Source of the DNA: Xenophilus sp. Marseille-Q4582
Lineage (GTDB): Bacteria > Pseudomonadota > Gammaproteobacteria > Burkholderiales > Burkholderiaceae_C
Assembly: GCF_916700565.1 (NCBI RefSeq)
Contig: NZ_CAKAKO010000001.1
Coordinates: forward strand, 682,001-746,000
DNA length: 64,000 nt
Reading direction: 5' to 3'
Shown here: piece by piece, positions 29,730 to 37,936 of the stretch
Numbering within the stretch: the stretch's first letter is position 1
Layout of the letters: each line of letters opens with the position of its first letter
Notes under the pieces: generated by a model
The model's input: only the letters and a program-made list of their open reading frames with translations
Database searches by the model: none
Told to the model about the DNA's origin: nothing
Program-made: the position numbers and the translations under genes

Positions 29730-30965
29730 ATGATACCCAGCATGGATCGCCAGCAACTCTGGAAGGACCTCGGCCGTTTTCCGTGGCGCAGCACGGCGCA
29801 GGTGCTGGGCGAGCGCTTCCGCGAGGACCGGCTGGGCCTCACGGCCAGCAGCCTCACCTTCACCACCACCATGGCCCTGGTGCCCTTCTTCACCGTTGCG
29901 CTGGCGCTGTTCACGGTCTTTCCCATCTTCGCCGACCTGCAGCGGGGCCTGGAGCGCTGGCTGGTACAGAGCCTGATCCCGCCCGACATCGCGCGCCAGG
30001 TGCTGGGCTACCTCACGCAGTTCGCCGGGGCCGCCAGCAAGCTGGGCGTGGCCGGCCTGGTGGTGCTGCTGGCCACCGCCATCGCGCTGATCCTCACCAT
30101 CGACAAGACGCTCAACAACATCTGGCGCGTGCCGGCGCCGCGGCCTTTCGGGCAGCGCGTGCTGATCTACTGGGCCGTGCTCACGCTGGGCCCGCTGCTG
30201 CTGGCGGCCAGCCTGTCGACCACGGCCTGGGTGTTCGCCGCCTCCCGCGGCGTGGTGGGCGAGGGCGGCCTGCTGCGCCTGCCCTTCAACACGCTGGAAC
30301 TGCTGTTGCTGGCCGGGGGCGTCGCGGCGCTCTACCACTACGTGCCCAACACGCGCGTGCGCTGGTCGCACGCCTGGGCTGGCGGGCTCTTCGTCGCCCT
30401 GGCCATCGAAGTGGCCAAGCGCGTGCTCGGTCTGTACCTGAGCTCGGTGCCTACCTATTCGGTGATGTACGGTGCGTTCGCCACCGTGCCCATCCTGCTC
30501 ATCTGGATCTACGTGGCCTGGGTCATCGTGCTGCTCGGCGCGGTGATCGCCGCCTACCTGCCCAGCCTGCTGAGCGGCGTGGCGCGGCCCGGCGGCGCGC
30601 CCGGCTGGCACATGCAACTGGCCGTGGAAGTGCTGCAGCAGCTGGCGGCCTCGCGCGCGCAGCCCCGGCGCGGGCTTTCGGCGCCCGCACTCGCGCGCCG
30701 CCTGCGCGTGGACCTGCTGCAGCTGGCGCCGGCGCTCAAGGCCCTGGCGGCGCTCGACTGGGTGGCCGAAGTCGTGGAGGGTCGACCGGGCGAGGCGGCG
30801 CGCCAGGTGCTGCTGGTCGAGCCGGCCAGCACCCCGCTGGAACCGCTGGTGCGCGCGCTGATGCTGCCGCGCGAACCATCGGTGGAAGCGCTGTGGCAGG
30901 GCGGTCCGCTGGCTGGGCTGACGCTGGCGGACGTGCTGCGCCACGAAGAAACGCCGCCGGCCTGA
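29730..30965 (+). CDS. YihY/BrkB-family inner-membrane protein
   Basis: The 411-residue protein has about six membrane segments in its first 290 residues. Family stretches include GLTASSLTFTTTMALVPFF, IDKTLNNIWRVPAPRPF, LYHYVPNTRVRWSHAW and YGAFATVPILLIWIYVAWVIVLLGA. A cytoplasmic tail of about 120 residues follows. YihY was once called RNase BN, which is now considered wrong; its role is unsettled. The start could be 29730 or the ATG at 29742. Confidence 0.9.
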   Translation: MIPSMDRQQLWKDLGRFPWRSTAQVLGERFREDRLGLTASSLTFTTTMALVPFFTVALALFTVFPIFADLQRGLERWLVQSLIPPDIARQVLGYLTQFAGAASKLGVAGLVVLLATAIALILTIDKTLNNIWRVPAPRPFGQRVLIYWAVLTLGPLLLAASLSTTAWVFAASRGVVGEGGLLRLPFNTLELLLLAGGVAALYHYVPNTRVRWSHAWAGGLFVALAIEVAKRVLGLYLSSVPTYSVMYGAFATVPILLIWIYVAWVIVLLGAVIAAYLPSLLSGVARPGGAPGWHMQLAVEVLQQLAASRAQPRRGLSAPALARRLRVDLLQLAPALKALAALDWVAEVVEGRPGEAARQVLLVEPASTPLEPLVRALMLPREPSVEALWQGGPLAGLTLADVLRHEETPPA

Positions 30966-31125
30966 GACGCGGGAGCCCGCTGGCGTTGCGGTCAACAGAG
31001 ATGGCCGTGCGGACGGACAACGGCCGCCGCCGCTGTCGACTGTCCAGCCAGGCCGCTTCGAACGGGCAGCGGCTGTCTGGCCACTCGGCTATCTTTCATC
31101 CTTCCTTCTGATCATCATCGACACC

Positions 31126-31689
31126 ATGAAACTGGTTTTCATCCATGGCCCGGTCGCGTCCGGCAAGCTCACCGTGGCACGGGAGCTCGGCCGCATGACA
31201 GGCTACGCGGTCTTTCACAACCACCTGGTCGTCGACGCGGTGGCCGCCGTGTTCCCCTTCGGGTCCGAGCCGTTCGTGCGACTGCGCGAAAAGATCTGGC
31301 TCGACATGATGTCCGAGGCTGCGCTGGCCGGACGATCGCTCATCTTCACCTTTGCGCCTGAATCCACCGTGACCGAAGGCTTTCCCGCTCGCGTCGCGCA
31401 GAGCGTCGGCCGCGCAGGCGGCATGACCCACTTTGTGAAGTTGACCGTTCCCGCCGCCGAACAGGAAAAGCGCCTCACGGCCCCGAGCCGGTCGGAGTTC
31501 GGAAAGCTGCAGTCCGTCGATCTGTTGCGCGAGCTGCGCTCGATGTTCGAAGCGGCCGAGCGAGCCATGCCGGTCGGGGACGTGGAAATCGACACGTCCA
31601 CGCATGCGCCGGCAGACGCCGCGCGTGCCATCGTCAAGGCCCTGGGGCTTCCCGTGCTGTCGCCGGTAGGTCCGCCTGGGCGAGGCTGA
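31126..31689 (+). CDS. P-loop nucleotide-binding protein, shikimate-kinase-like
   Basis: The 187-residue protein opens with a Walker A motif (FIHGPVASGKLTVA, residues 5-18), followed by FHNHLVVDAVAAVFPFG and, later, THFVKLTVPAAEQEKRL, consistent with small AAA/kinase-like P-loop proteins. No specific substrate can be named. Base composition is slightly less GC-rich than its neighbours, and it stands alone between the YihY gene and the tRNAs, so a recent arrival is possible. Confidence 0.72.
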   Translation: MKLVFIHGPVASGKLTVARELGRMTGYAVFHNHLVVDAVAAVFPFGSEPFVRLREKIWLDMMSEAALAGRSLIFTFAPESTVTEGFPARVAQSVGRAGGMTHFVKLTVPAAEQEKRLTAPSRSEFGKLQSVDLLRELRSMFEAAERAMPVGDVEIDTSTHAPADAARAIVKALGLPVLSPVGPPGRG

Positions 31690-31840
31690 TTGCTGTGGCG
31701 CGCTGCGTGCCTGCAGCCGATGCCTGCTCCGTGGACGGCGCGAACCACGAGACGGCTTGCCTGCGATGCGGGTTTCGGTCGCTACGCAGCAGCCGTGCGA
31801 CCACGCGTGAATCCCGTGTGCTTTCGCACATCGAGCCCGC

Positions 31841-31885
31841 CAAGAAAAAAGGCCAAGACAGTTCGCAGGGAACAATCTTGGCCTT
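31841..31885 (-). terminator. Rho-independent terminator downstream of the tRNA-Asn genes
   Basis: On the minus strand a perfect 10-bp stem AAGGCCAAGA/TCTTGGCCTT (arms 31876-31885 and 31849-31858) is followed by a T-rich run. It lies about 43 bp past the distal tRNA-Asn. Confidence 0.85.
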
Positions 31886-31927
31886 CTGAGTCACCCATGC
31901 AGCTGTTGCTGCCTTGGTTGTCCAATC

Positions 31928-32003
31928 TGGCTCCCCGACCTGGGCTCGAACCAGGGACCTACGGATTAACAGTCCGGCGCTCTACCGACTGAGCTATCGG
32001 GGA
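31928..32003 (-). tRNA. tRNA-Asn(GTT), distal copy
   Basis: The 76-nt gene folds as a normal cloverleaf: TCCCCGA acceptor strand pairing with TCGGGGA, D arm GCTCAGTCGGTAGAGC, anticodon loop CTGTTAA (GTT, asparagine), TTCGAGC in the T arm, discriminator G and encoded CCA. It is identical to the copy at 32097-32172. Confidence 0.97.
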
Positions 32004-32020
32004 TTGGATGTCGGTGTCAT

Positions 32021-32053
32021 CAAAAAGCCCGCGTGGATCGCTCCAACGGGCTT
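32021..32053 (-). terminator. Terminator-like hairpin between the two tRNA-Asn genes
   Basis: On the minus strand AAGCCCG, TGGA, a GCGA loop, TCCA and CGGGCTT form a near-continuous stem followed by a short T run. It sits between the proximal and distal tRNA-Asn genes, so it may end part of the transcripts or serve as a processing signal. Confidence 0.6.
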
Positions 32054-32096
32054 CTTGCGGGCTGCGGGCAATGATCAGCTCGCAGCACTTCTTGTT

Positions 32097-32172
32097 TGGC
32101 TCCCCGACCTGGGCTCGAACCAGGGACCTACGGATTAACAGTCCGGCGCTCTACCGACTGAGCTATCGGGGA
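32097..32172 (-). tRNA. tRNA-Asn(GTT), proximal copy
   Basis: This 76-nt gene is identical in sequence to the distal copy, with anticodon GTT and encoded CCA. It is the first of the tandem pair, directly downstream of a TATACT -10 box. Confidence 0.97.
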
Positions 32173-32183
32173 ATGAGCCCGCT

Positions 32184-32189
32184 AGTATA
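32184..32189 (-). promoter_or_regulatory. -10 box of the tRNA-Asn promoter
   Basis: TATACT on the minus strand lies 11 bp upstream of the mature 5' end of the proximal tRNA-Asn. No consensus -35 was identified at 16-18 bp spacing. Confidence 0.55.
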
Positions 32190-32303
32190 GCCGGTTTTCG
32201 GCAGGGCCTGAGGGATTCGCGCCACAGGGGCCCAAAAATTGGAGCGCCGCGGCGTCGCGCCACCCGGGCGGGCGTCATGCCGGCACCGCCCGCCGGTAGC
32301 CCT

Positions 32304-33227
32304 TCAGCCTGCGGCGCCCTGCAGGGCTGCCATCAGCGCACGGGCCGCGCCTTCGGGATCGTCGGCGCCCACGATGGCGCGCACCACCGCAATGCTGCCC
32401 ACGCCGGCCGCCAGCGCGTCCGGCAGCCGCTGCATGTCGATGCCCCCGATGGCCACCAGCGGGTAGCCCTGCATGAGCCGCGCATAGTCGTGCAGGCGCG
32501 CCAGCCCCTGCGGGGCCGTGGCCATCTTCTTGAGCGTGGTGGGAAAGACGGCGCCCAGTGCGAGGTAGCTCGGGCTCACGGCATCGGCGCGCACCATCTC
32601 GGCATAGCCATGCGTGCTCACGCCCAGGCGCAGGCCCGATTGGCGCAACTGCTGCACTTCGCCGGGTGTCAGCGCGTCCAGATCTTCCTGGCCCAGGTGC
32701 ACGCCGTAGGCACCGGCCTCGATGGCCAGTTGCCAGTGGTCGTTGATGAAGAGCAGGGCGTCGGTGCCGCGCACGGCTTCGACGGCGGAGCGCACTTCGC
32801 GCGCGATGGCCCGGCTGTCCTCGGACTTGAAGCGCAGCTGCACCGTGGGCACGCCCGCGCGCGCCATGCGGCCCACCCAGGCGGCATCGGGCAGCACGGC
32901 ATACAGGCCCAGGGCGGTGGGGCAGGGCGGGAAGGCGTCGGCGCGCGCGGCGGGCGGGAAGGCGCCCAGGCCGAAGTCGCGCGGGTCGGCGGGCCACTGC
33001 ACGGCGTCGAAGCGGCCCAGGCGCTCGCTCTGTGCCTGCCAGGCGCGCGCCAGGCATTCGCTGTCGATGGCGATGAAGCCCAGCTGCGCGCAGGCTTCGC
33101 GCGCGCCGCGGTAGACGGGCGCATCGCTGCTGAAACCGTCGAAGGCGGCGGCGGGATGGCCGTCGAAGCGCGCGGCGTGCGCGGCCACGATGGCGCGGGC
33201 GATGTCGCAGGCCTTGTCTTGCGTCAT
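32304..33227 (-). CDS. thiE: Thiamine phosphate synthase with a long N-terminal extension
   Basis: The enzyme joins hydroxymethylpyrimidine diphosphate and thiazole phosphate. The TIM-barrel part starts near residue 107 (LGLYAVLPDAAW) and shows VPTVQLRFKS, LLFINDHWQLAIEAGAYGVHLGQEDL, RLGVSTHGYAEM and PLVAIGGIDMQRLPDALAAGVGSIAVVRAI. At 307 residues it is about 100 longer than usual. The N-terminal part (RAIVAAHAARFDGHPAAAFDGF) has no identified domain. It follows thiG by 5 bp. Confidence 0.9.
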   Translation of the reverse strand: MTQDKACDIARAIVAAHAARFDGHPAAAFDGFSSDAPVYRGAREACAQLGFIAIDSECLARAWQAQSERLGRFDAVQWPADPRDFGLGAFPPAARADAFPPCPTALGLYAVLPDAAWVGRMARAGVPTVQLRFKSEDSRAIAREVRSAVEAVRGTDALLFINDHWQLAIEAGAYGVHLGQEDLDALTPGEVQQLRQSGLRLGVSTHGYAEMVRADAVSPSYLALGAVFPTTLKKMATAPQGLARLHDYARLMQGYPLVAIGGIDMQRLPDALAAGVGSIAVVRAIVGADDPEGAARALMAALQGAAG

Positions 33228-33232
33228 GACCG

Positions 33233-34057
33233 TTACCCCGCGTGGTGCCAGAAAGGCGTGCCCAGCACGGGCGTGCTGGGCTGGGCGCTGTCCTGCGCCT
33301 GCATGGCGCCGGCCTGACGCGCGGCGCGGCCGGCCTGCACCGCATCGGCAAAGGCGCCGGCCATGGCGACCGGGTCCTGCGCCAGTGCCACGGCGGTGTT
33401 CAGCAGCACGCCGTCGTAGCCCCATTCCATGACCTGGCAGGCATGCGAGGGCAGGCCCAGGCCGGCATCGACGAGCAGGGGCACGTCCAGCCGCTCGCGC
33501 AGCACCTGCAGCGCATAGGGGTTGACCGGGCCGCGGCCCGTGCCGATGGGCGCGGCCCAGGGCATCACGGCCTGGCAGCCCACGTCGACCAGGCGCTGGC
33601 ACAGCACCAGGTCTTCGGTGCAGTAGGGCAGCACCTGGAAGCCGTCGCGGATCAGCCGGTCGGCCGCTTCCACCAGGTTCAGGGTGTCGGGCTGCAGCGT
33701 GTAGTCGTCGCCGATCAGCTCCAGCTTGATCCAGGGCGTGTCGAACAGCTCCCGGGCCATCTGCGCGGTGGTGATCGCTTCCTGGATGCCGTGGCAGCCG
33801 GCCGTGTTGGGCAGTACCGGCACCTGCAGGCGGCGCAGCAGCTCCCAGAAGCCCTGGCCGCCTTCCTGTTCGGTGTTCGCGCTGCCGATGCCGGCGCCCT
33901 GGCGCCGCACCGAGGCCGTGAGCATGGCCGGGCGCGCGCGCTTCACGGCGGCTTCGAGCACGTCGGGCGAGGGGTAGCGCGCCGTGCCCAGCAGCAGGCG
34001 GCTTTCGAAGCGCTGGCCGTACAGGACCAGGGCGTCGTCGTCGGGGGTCGTGTTCAT
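33233..34057 (-). CDS. thiG: Thiazole synthase
   Basis: The 274-residue TIM-barrel enzyme builds the thiazole phosphate from deoxyxylulose phosphate, ThiS thiocarboxylate and dehydroglycine. Motifs include [78 protein letters not shown] and [15 protein letters not shown]. The ATG at 34057 has a GAGGAA site, favoured over an upstream in-frame start at 34120. Confidence 0.96.
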   Translation of the reverse strand: MNTTPDDDALVLYGQRFESRLLLGTARYPSPDVLEAAVKRARPAMLTASVRRQGAGIGSANTEQEGGQGFWELLRRLQVPVLPNTAGCHGIQEAITTAQMARELFDTPWIKLELIGDDYTLQPDTLNLVEAADRLIRDGFQVLPYCTEDLVLCQRLVDVGCQAVMPWAAPIGTGRGPVNPYALQVLRERLDVPLLVDAGLGLPSHACQVMEWGYDGVLLNTAVALAQDPVAMAGAFADAVQAGRAARQAGAMQAQDSAQPSTPVLGTPFWHHAG

Positions 34058-34156
34058 GGGTGTGAGTTCCTCGTCAGGGGCGGCCGTCTGAAGGTGCTGA
34101 TGCACCTGCCGGGGCCGCAAGTCTGGTGCCAGGGCAATGCGTCGGGTGCTCGCCTG

Positions 34157-34354
34157 TCAACCCCCGGTCACGGGGCGGATGATCTCGACTTCGTCGCCTT
34201 CCTGCAGCACGTGCGCGGCATGCTGGCTGCGTGGCACGAAGCTGCGGTTGACGGCAGCGGCATAGGGCGGCTGCGCGGCCAGCAGCGCCACGGCGTCGGC
34301 CACCGTGGCGCCCTCGGCGATCTCGCGCCGCTCGCCGTTGATCTGGATGTTCAT
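34157..34354 (-). CDS. thiS: Sulfur carrier protein ThiS
   Basis: The 65-residue ubiquitin-like protein ends in the essential Gly-Gly (RPVTGG) that is adenylated and thiocarboxylated. Its start overlaps the thiO stop by 4 bp (ATGA), and thiG follows after 99 bp. The thiF activating enzyme is not in the window. Confidence 0.95.
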   Translation of the reverse strand: MNIQINGERREIAEGATVADAVALLAAQPPYAAAVNRSFVPRSQHAAHVLQEGDEVEIIRPVTGG

Positions 34355-35466
34355 GCGGTGAGGATGTGCAGGTTGAATTGTTCGGATCGGGGCGTCGGGC
34401 CGGCGGCGGGCGCGGCCAGCTGCTCCATGGTCGCGTCCAGCATGGCGGGCGCGATCATGAAGCCGTGGCGGTACAGGCCGTTGACCTGCAGCACGCGCGG
34501 CGCCAGCCAGCGCAGCGCCGGCAGGTTGTCGGGCAGCGTGGGCCGGCACTGCGTGGCGATCTCGAGGATGCGTGCCTCCGCGAAGCCCGGGTGCACGGCA
34601 TAGGCCGCGCTCAGCAGCTCCAGCGTGGAGCGCACGCTGGGCGGCGACAGGTCGTCGCTCTCGATCTCGGTGGCGCCGATCACGAACAGGTGCTCGGGCT
34701 TGGGCGCGATGTAGATCGGGTAGCGCGGATGCACCAGGCGCGTGGGCCGCGTGAGCGTGACCTCGGGCGCATGCACGCGCGCCACTTCGCCCCGCACGCC
34801 GCGCAGCGCATGGCCCGCCGGCCAGTGCGCACGCGCGCCCAGGCCGCGGCAGTCGATGAGGCGCTCGCCCTCGGCCGGCGGCGCGAAGTCCTCGGGCGCG
34901 CGCGGGCTGTGCCAGTACAGCCGCACTTTCGGTTGCGCTTCCAGCGCCTGCTGCAGCGCAGCCAGCAGTGCGCGGTTGTCCAGCTGGCCTTCGCCGGGCA
35001 GCAGCACGCCGCGGGCAAAGCGGCGCTCCAGCGCGGGCTCCAGCGCCGTCACGGCCTCCCCATGAAGCGCCTGCATGGCGGGCAGCGTGGGCTCGGCGGC
35101 CTGCGTGCGGGCCAGGGTCTGCGTGAAGCGCGCGGCCTCGGTCGCGTCCTGCCGGTGCCACAGCAGCAGCGTGCCTTCGCGCTGGAAGAACACGGGCGCG
35201 GGCAGTGGCGCGATCAGCTCGGGCCAGCGCGTGAGGCCGTACTGGCCCATGCGCACCACAGGCAGCGGGGCGATGGCCGATTCGGCCAGCGGCGCCAGCA
35301 TGGCGGCGGCCACGCGCGCGGCGGCGCCCTGGGCCTCGGGGCCCTGGGCTTCGAACAGCTCCACATGGCAGCCCGCGCGCGCCAGCTGCAGCGCGAGCAG
35401 GCGCCCGATGAGGCCGCCGCCGAGGATGCGTGCGGTGTGGAAGGGAAGCGAAGGGGAGCTCAACAT
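34351..35466 (-). CDS. thiO: Glycine oxidase ThiO
   Basis: The 371-residue flavoprotein oxidises glycine to the imine used by ThiG. It has an N-terminal FAD motif (ARILGGGLIGRLLALQLARAG with acidic LFEAQG), the DAO-family IDCRGLGARAHWPAG and the C-terminal VNGLYRHGFMIAPAML. MLSSPSLPF at 35466 is taken as the start; an in-frame start at 35514 would run into thiD. It is coupled to thiS and its start is only 35 bp from the divergent thiD. Confidence 0.9.
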   Translation of the reverse strand: MLSSPSLPFHTARILGGGLIGRLLALQLARAGCHVELFEAQGPEAQGAAARVAAAMLAPLAESAIAPLPVVRMGQYGLTRWPELIAPLPAPVFFQREGTLLLWHRQDATEAARFTQTLARTQAAEPTLPAMQALHGEAVTALEPALERRFARGVLLPGEGQLDNRALLAALQQALEAQPKVRLYWHSPRAPEDFAPPAEGERLIDCRGLGARAHWPAGHALRGVRGEVARVHAPEVTLTRPTRLVHPRYPIYIAPKPEHLFVIGATEIESDDLSPPSVRSTLELLSAAYAVHPGFAEARILEIATQCRPTLPDNLPALRWLAPRVLQVNGLYRHGFMIAPAMLDATMEQLAAPAAGPTPRSEQFNLHILTA

Positions 35467-35501
35467 GACGGCTTCATGGCGTGGCCGATAATTTTCCGGC
35501 C

Positions 35502-36344
35502 ATGACAACGACAACTCAGCGCTACGTGCGCGTTCTCTCGGTGGCCGGCTCCGACAGCGGAGGCGGCGCCGGCATCCAGGCCGACCTCAAGACCTTTGCC
35601 GCCCTGGGCTGCTACGGCATGACGGCCATCACGGCGCTCACGGCGCAGAACACGCAGGGCGTGCGCGGCATCCATGCGGTGCCGCCCGATTTCCTGCGCG
35701 CGCAGCTGCAGGCCGTGATCGAGGACATCGGCGTCGACGCAGTGAAGCTGGGCATGCTGCATGCGCCCGAGGTGGTGGGTGTGGTGGCGGACGCGATCGC
35801 GCAGTACCGGCTCGACCGCGTGGTGCTGGACCCGGTGATGGTCGCCACCAGCGGCGACCGCCTGATCGCCGAAGAGACCGTGCAGGAGCTGGTGCGCGAG
35901 CTCTTTCCGCGCGTGGCGCTGATCACGCCGAACCTGGACGAAGCCGCGCTGCTTGTGGGCCACCCCATCGCCGATGCCGACGCGCTGGACGGCGCGGCCG
36001 ACGAACTGCTGGCGCTGGGCGCGCGCGCCGTGCTGCTCAAGGGTGGCCACCTGCCCGGCGACGAGGTGGTGGACCTGCTGGCCACGGCCGACGGCCAGCG
36101 CCAGCGCTTCAGCGCGCCGCGCATCCACAGCCGGAACCTGCACGGCACGGGCTGCACGCTGTCCTCGGCCATCGCCTGCGGGCTGGCGCAGGGCCTGGCG
36201 CTGGCGCCGGCCGTGGAGCAGGCGCGGGCCTACATCCGTGGCGCCATGCAGGCCGGCGCGCAGGTGCAGATCGGCCAGGGCCACGGGCCGCTCAACCATG
36301 GCTTTGCACCGGTGCCAGCGATCCAGCTCCCGTCTGTGGCCTAG
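35502..36344 (+). CDS. thiD: Hydroxymethylpyrimidine (phosphate) kinase
   Basis: The 280-residue kinase phosphorylates the pyrimidine moiety to the diphosphate used by ThiE. It shows VAGSDSGGGAGIQADLKTF, CYGMTAITALTAQNTQGV, VLDPVMVATSGDRLI, ITPNLDEAALL, VLLKGGHLPGDEVVD and the catalytic GTGCTLSSAIA. It is the only thi gene on the plus strand, lying between cytX and thiO, and its 3' end overlaps the convergent cytX by 53 bp. Confidence 0.95.
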   Translation: MTTTTQRYVRVLSVAGSDSGGGAGIQADLKTFAALGCYGMTAITALTAQNTQGVRGIHAVPPDFLRAQLQAVIEDIGVDAVKLGMLHAPEVVGVVADAIAQYRLDRVVLDPVMVATSGDRLIAEETVQELVRELFPRVALITPNLDEAALLVGHPIADADALDGAADELLALGARAVLLKGGHLPGDEVVDLLATADGQRQRFSAPRIHSRNLHGTGCTLSSAIACGLAQGLALAPAVEQARAYIRGAMQAGAQVQIGQGHGPLNHGFAPVPAIQLPSVA

Positions 36345-37629
36345 CCCCGCGCGTCAGCCGCGCCAGCACGAAGGTCAGCGCCAGGGTCGGCAGGGCCGAC
36401 CCGAATTGCGGCGCCCATTGCGCGAGCGCGTGGTAGGTGGCGATGCCCAGCAGCCACAGCGCTGCGGCGCGCCACACCACGCGCCGATCCATGGCCACGG
36501 CGGTGCCTGAACCCAGCCGGCCCAGGATCACGCCGTACAGCGGCACGAAGACCGAGCTGAGCATCAGCAGGAAGGGCTCCAGGGTGTGCATGGGCAGCAC
36601 CATCGCGAGCGCGATGCACACCGCGGCCAGCAGCAGGCCCCAGTGCCGCACGCTCCAGCGCGGGCGCAGGCTGTGGGCCGAGACCGAACCCGAATACACG
36701 TCGCCATAGGCGTTGTCCAGTTCGTCGATCAGGATCAGGCCCAGCGCGATCAGCCCGCCCTGCGCCACCAGCAGCGCTGTGACCAGCGAGGTGCCGGGCT
36801 CGGCCGTGCTGACCACCATCACGCCCAGCGCATAGCACCAGATGTTGGCCAGGGCGTAGCCCAGCCAGGTGCCGGCGAAGGCGCCGCCGATGCGCCCGGG
36901 CTGGGCGCGCCGGCCGTGGCGCGCGTAGTCGGCCACCAGCGGCAGCCACGACACCGGCATGGCGATCACCAGGTCCATCGCGCTGAACAGGCCCATCTGG
37001 CCATTGCCGGGCCGGCTCCAGAAGCCGTCGAAGCCTTGCGCCGACAGCCGTGAGCCGAACTGCCACGTGAGCCACAGCAGCGAGCCCACCACCAGCGGCA
37101 GGCCGAAGCGCGCGACGAAGCGGCGCACCAGCGTGACCATCGAGCCCGTGAGCAGCGCCAGCAGCACGGCGCCCCACAGCAGCGTGCCGAAGAGCACGCC
37201 ACCCCCGCCCGACAGGTCGATGCCGAAGGCCTGCTGCGCGATGGCCTGCGTGCCCTCGCGCATCACGACCAGCTCGAAGGTGGTCCAGCCGATCAACTGC
37301 ACGATGTTGAGCAGCACCGGCAGCCGCGCGAAGGCGCTGCCGTAGGTGGCATGCATCAGGCCGGCGCTGGCCAGGCCGCTCTGGCAGCCCAGGCGCGCCG
37401 TCCAGGCGAGCAGGCCGGCGCCGACGAAGGAGCCGAGCAGGATCGCGATCGCCGCATCGCGCGTGCCCACGGCCGGCACCAGGTAGGCGCCGATCTGCAT
37501 CACCAGCAGGCCCACGCCCAGGCTGAACCACAGCGACAGGTGATCGTGCCAGCGGAACACGCGCTCGCCGTCGGGCAACGGCGTGAGCGCCTCGTTGGCG
37601 GGGGACGAAGAGAGAGTGTGGGGCGCCAT
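36292..37629 (-). CDS. cytX: CytX-type permease, putative hydroxymethylpyrimidine transporter
   Basis: The 445-residue protein has about 12 membrane segments of the NCS1 (cytosine permease) family; DHLSLWFSLGVGLLVMQIGAYLVP, QLIGWTTFELVVMREGTQAI and SWLPLVADYARHGR are typical. Placement behind a TPP riboswitch and beside thi genes supports uptake of the thiamine pyrimidine precursor. The ATG at 37629 has a GGAG site 7 bases ahead; an in-frame TTG at 37647 is less likely. Confidence 0.9.
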   Translation of the reverse strand: MAPHTLSSSPANEALTPLPDGERVFRWHDHLSLWFSLGVGLLVMQIGAYLVPAVGTRDAAIAILLGSFVGAGLLAWTARLGCQSGLASAGLMHATYGSAFARLPVLLNIVQLIGWTTFELVVMREGTQAIAQQAFGIDLSGGGGVLFGTLLWGAVLLALLTGSMVTLVRRFVARFGLPLVVGSLLWLTWQFGSRLSAQGFDGFWSRPGNGQMGLFSAMDLVIAMPVSWLPLVADYARHGRRAQPGRIGGAFAGTWLGYALANIWCYALGVMVVSTAEPGTSLVTALLVAQGGLIALGLILIDELDNAYGDVYSGSVSAHSLRPRWSVRHWGLLLAAVCIALAMVLPMHTLEPFLLMLSSVFVPLYGVILGRLGSGTAVAMDRRVVWRAAALWLLGIATYHALAQWAPQFGSALPTLALTFVLARLTRGARPQTGAGSLAPVQSHG

Positions 37630-37727
37630 CCAGTTGCTCCAGTGCAAATGAGTGGCAGGTCGGCATCCGGTGGCGGGGCCGGGCGGCTGTCCTGGAAAAG
37701 GTGCCGCGGGGTCGGGCTGAACGGAAA

Positions 37728-37852
37728 GCTTCCCTGCGCGAGGATTACCTCAAGCCTTCTTCCGCAGAAGAGGGCGGGACAGGTTCAAAGGGTCTGATCT
37801 CAGCCGGGCCGCTTCTGTGTCCAGAAACAGCCCAGCACCCCTAGCGAGTCGG
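37728..37852 (-). promoter_or_regulatory. TPP (thiamine pyrophosphate) riboswitch with an extra hairpin
   Basis: On the minus strand the conserved TPP blocks appear in order: ACTCGCTAGGGGTGC, a GGGC/GCCC P3 hairpin, GGCTGAGATCAGACCC, TTTGAACCTG, then GAGGTAATCCTC (P5 with its UAAU loop) and CGCAGGGA. About 28 nt with a CTTC-TGCG-GAAG hairpin are inserted between AACCTG and P5, where the canonical aptamer has about two bases. It lies about 98 nt upstream of the cytX start and probably lowers cytX expression when thiamine is plentiful. Confidence 0.9.
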
Positions 37853-37854
37853 CA

Positions 37855-37860
37855 ATTGTA
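37855..37860 (-). promoter_or_regulatory. -10 box for the riboswitch/cytX transcript
   Basis: TACAAT on the minus strand sits just upstream of the aptamer, so transcription would begin right at the riboswitch. No good -35 was seen. Confidence 0.45.
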
Positions 37861-37936
37861 GTGAGGCAGCGCCTGCCATGGGATGCCCCTGCGGGCCTGT
37901 CGCTGCGCGTCCGCGCCGCCCTTCATACTTGACGTC

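Noticed and set aside
31126-32172. Genomic island integrated at the tRNA-Asn genes
   Set aside because: The P-loop gene is slightly different in composition, but there is no integrase, no attachment-site duplication of the tRNA 3' end and no further foreign-looking DNA.
31914-32190. Two small open frames reading SGSPTWARTRDLRINSPALYRLSYRG
   Set aside because: They are antisense translations of the two tRNA-Asn genes, a well-known annotation artefact.
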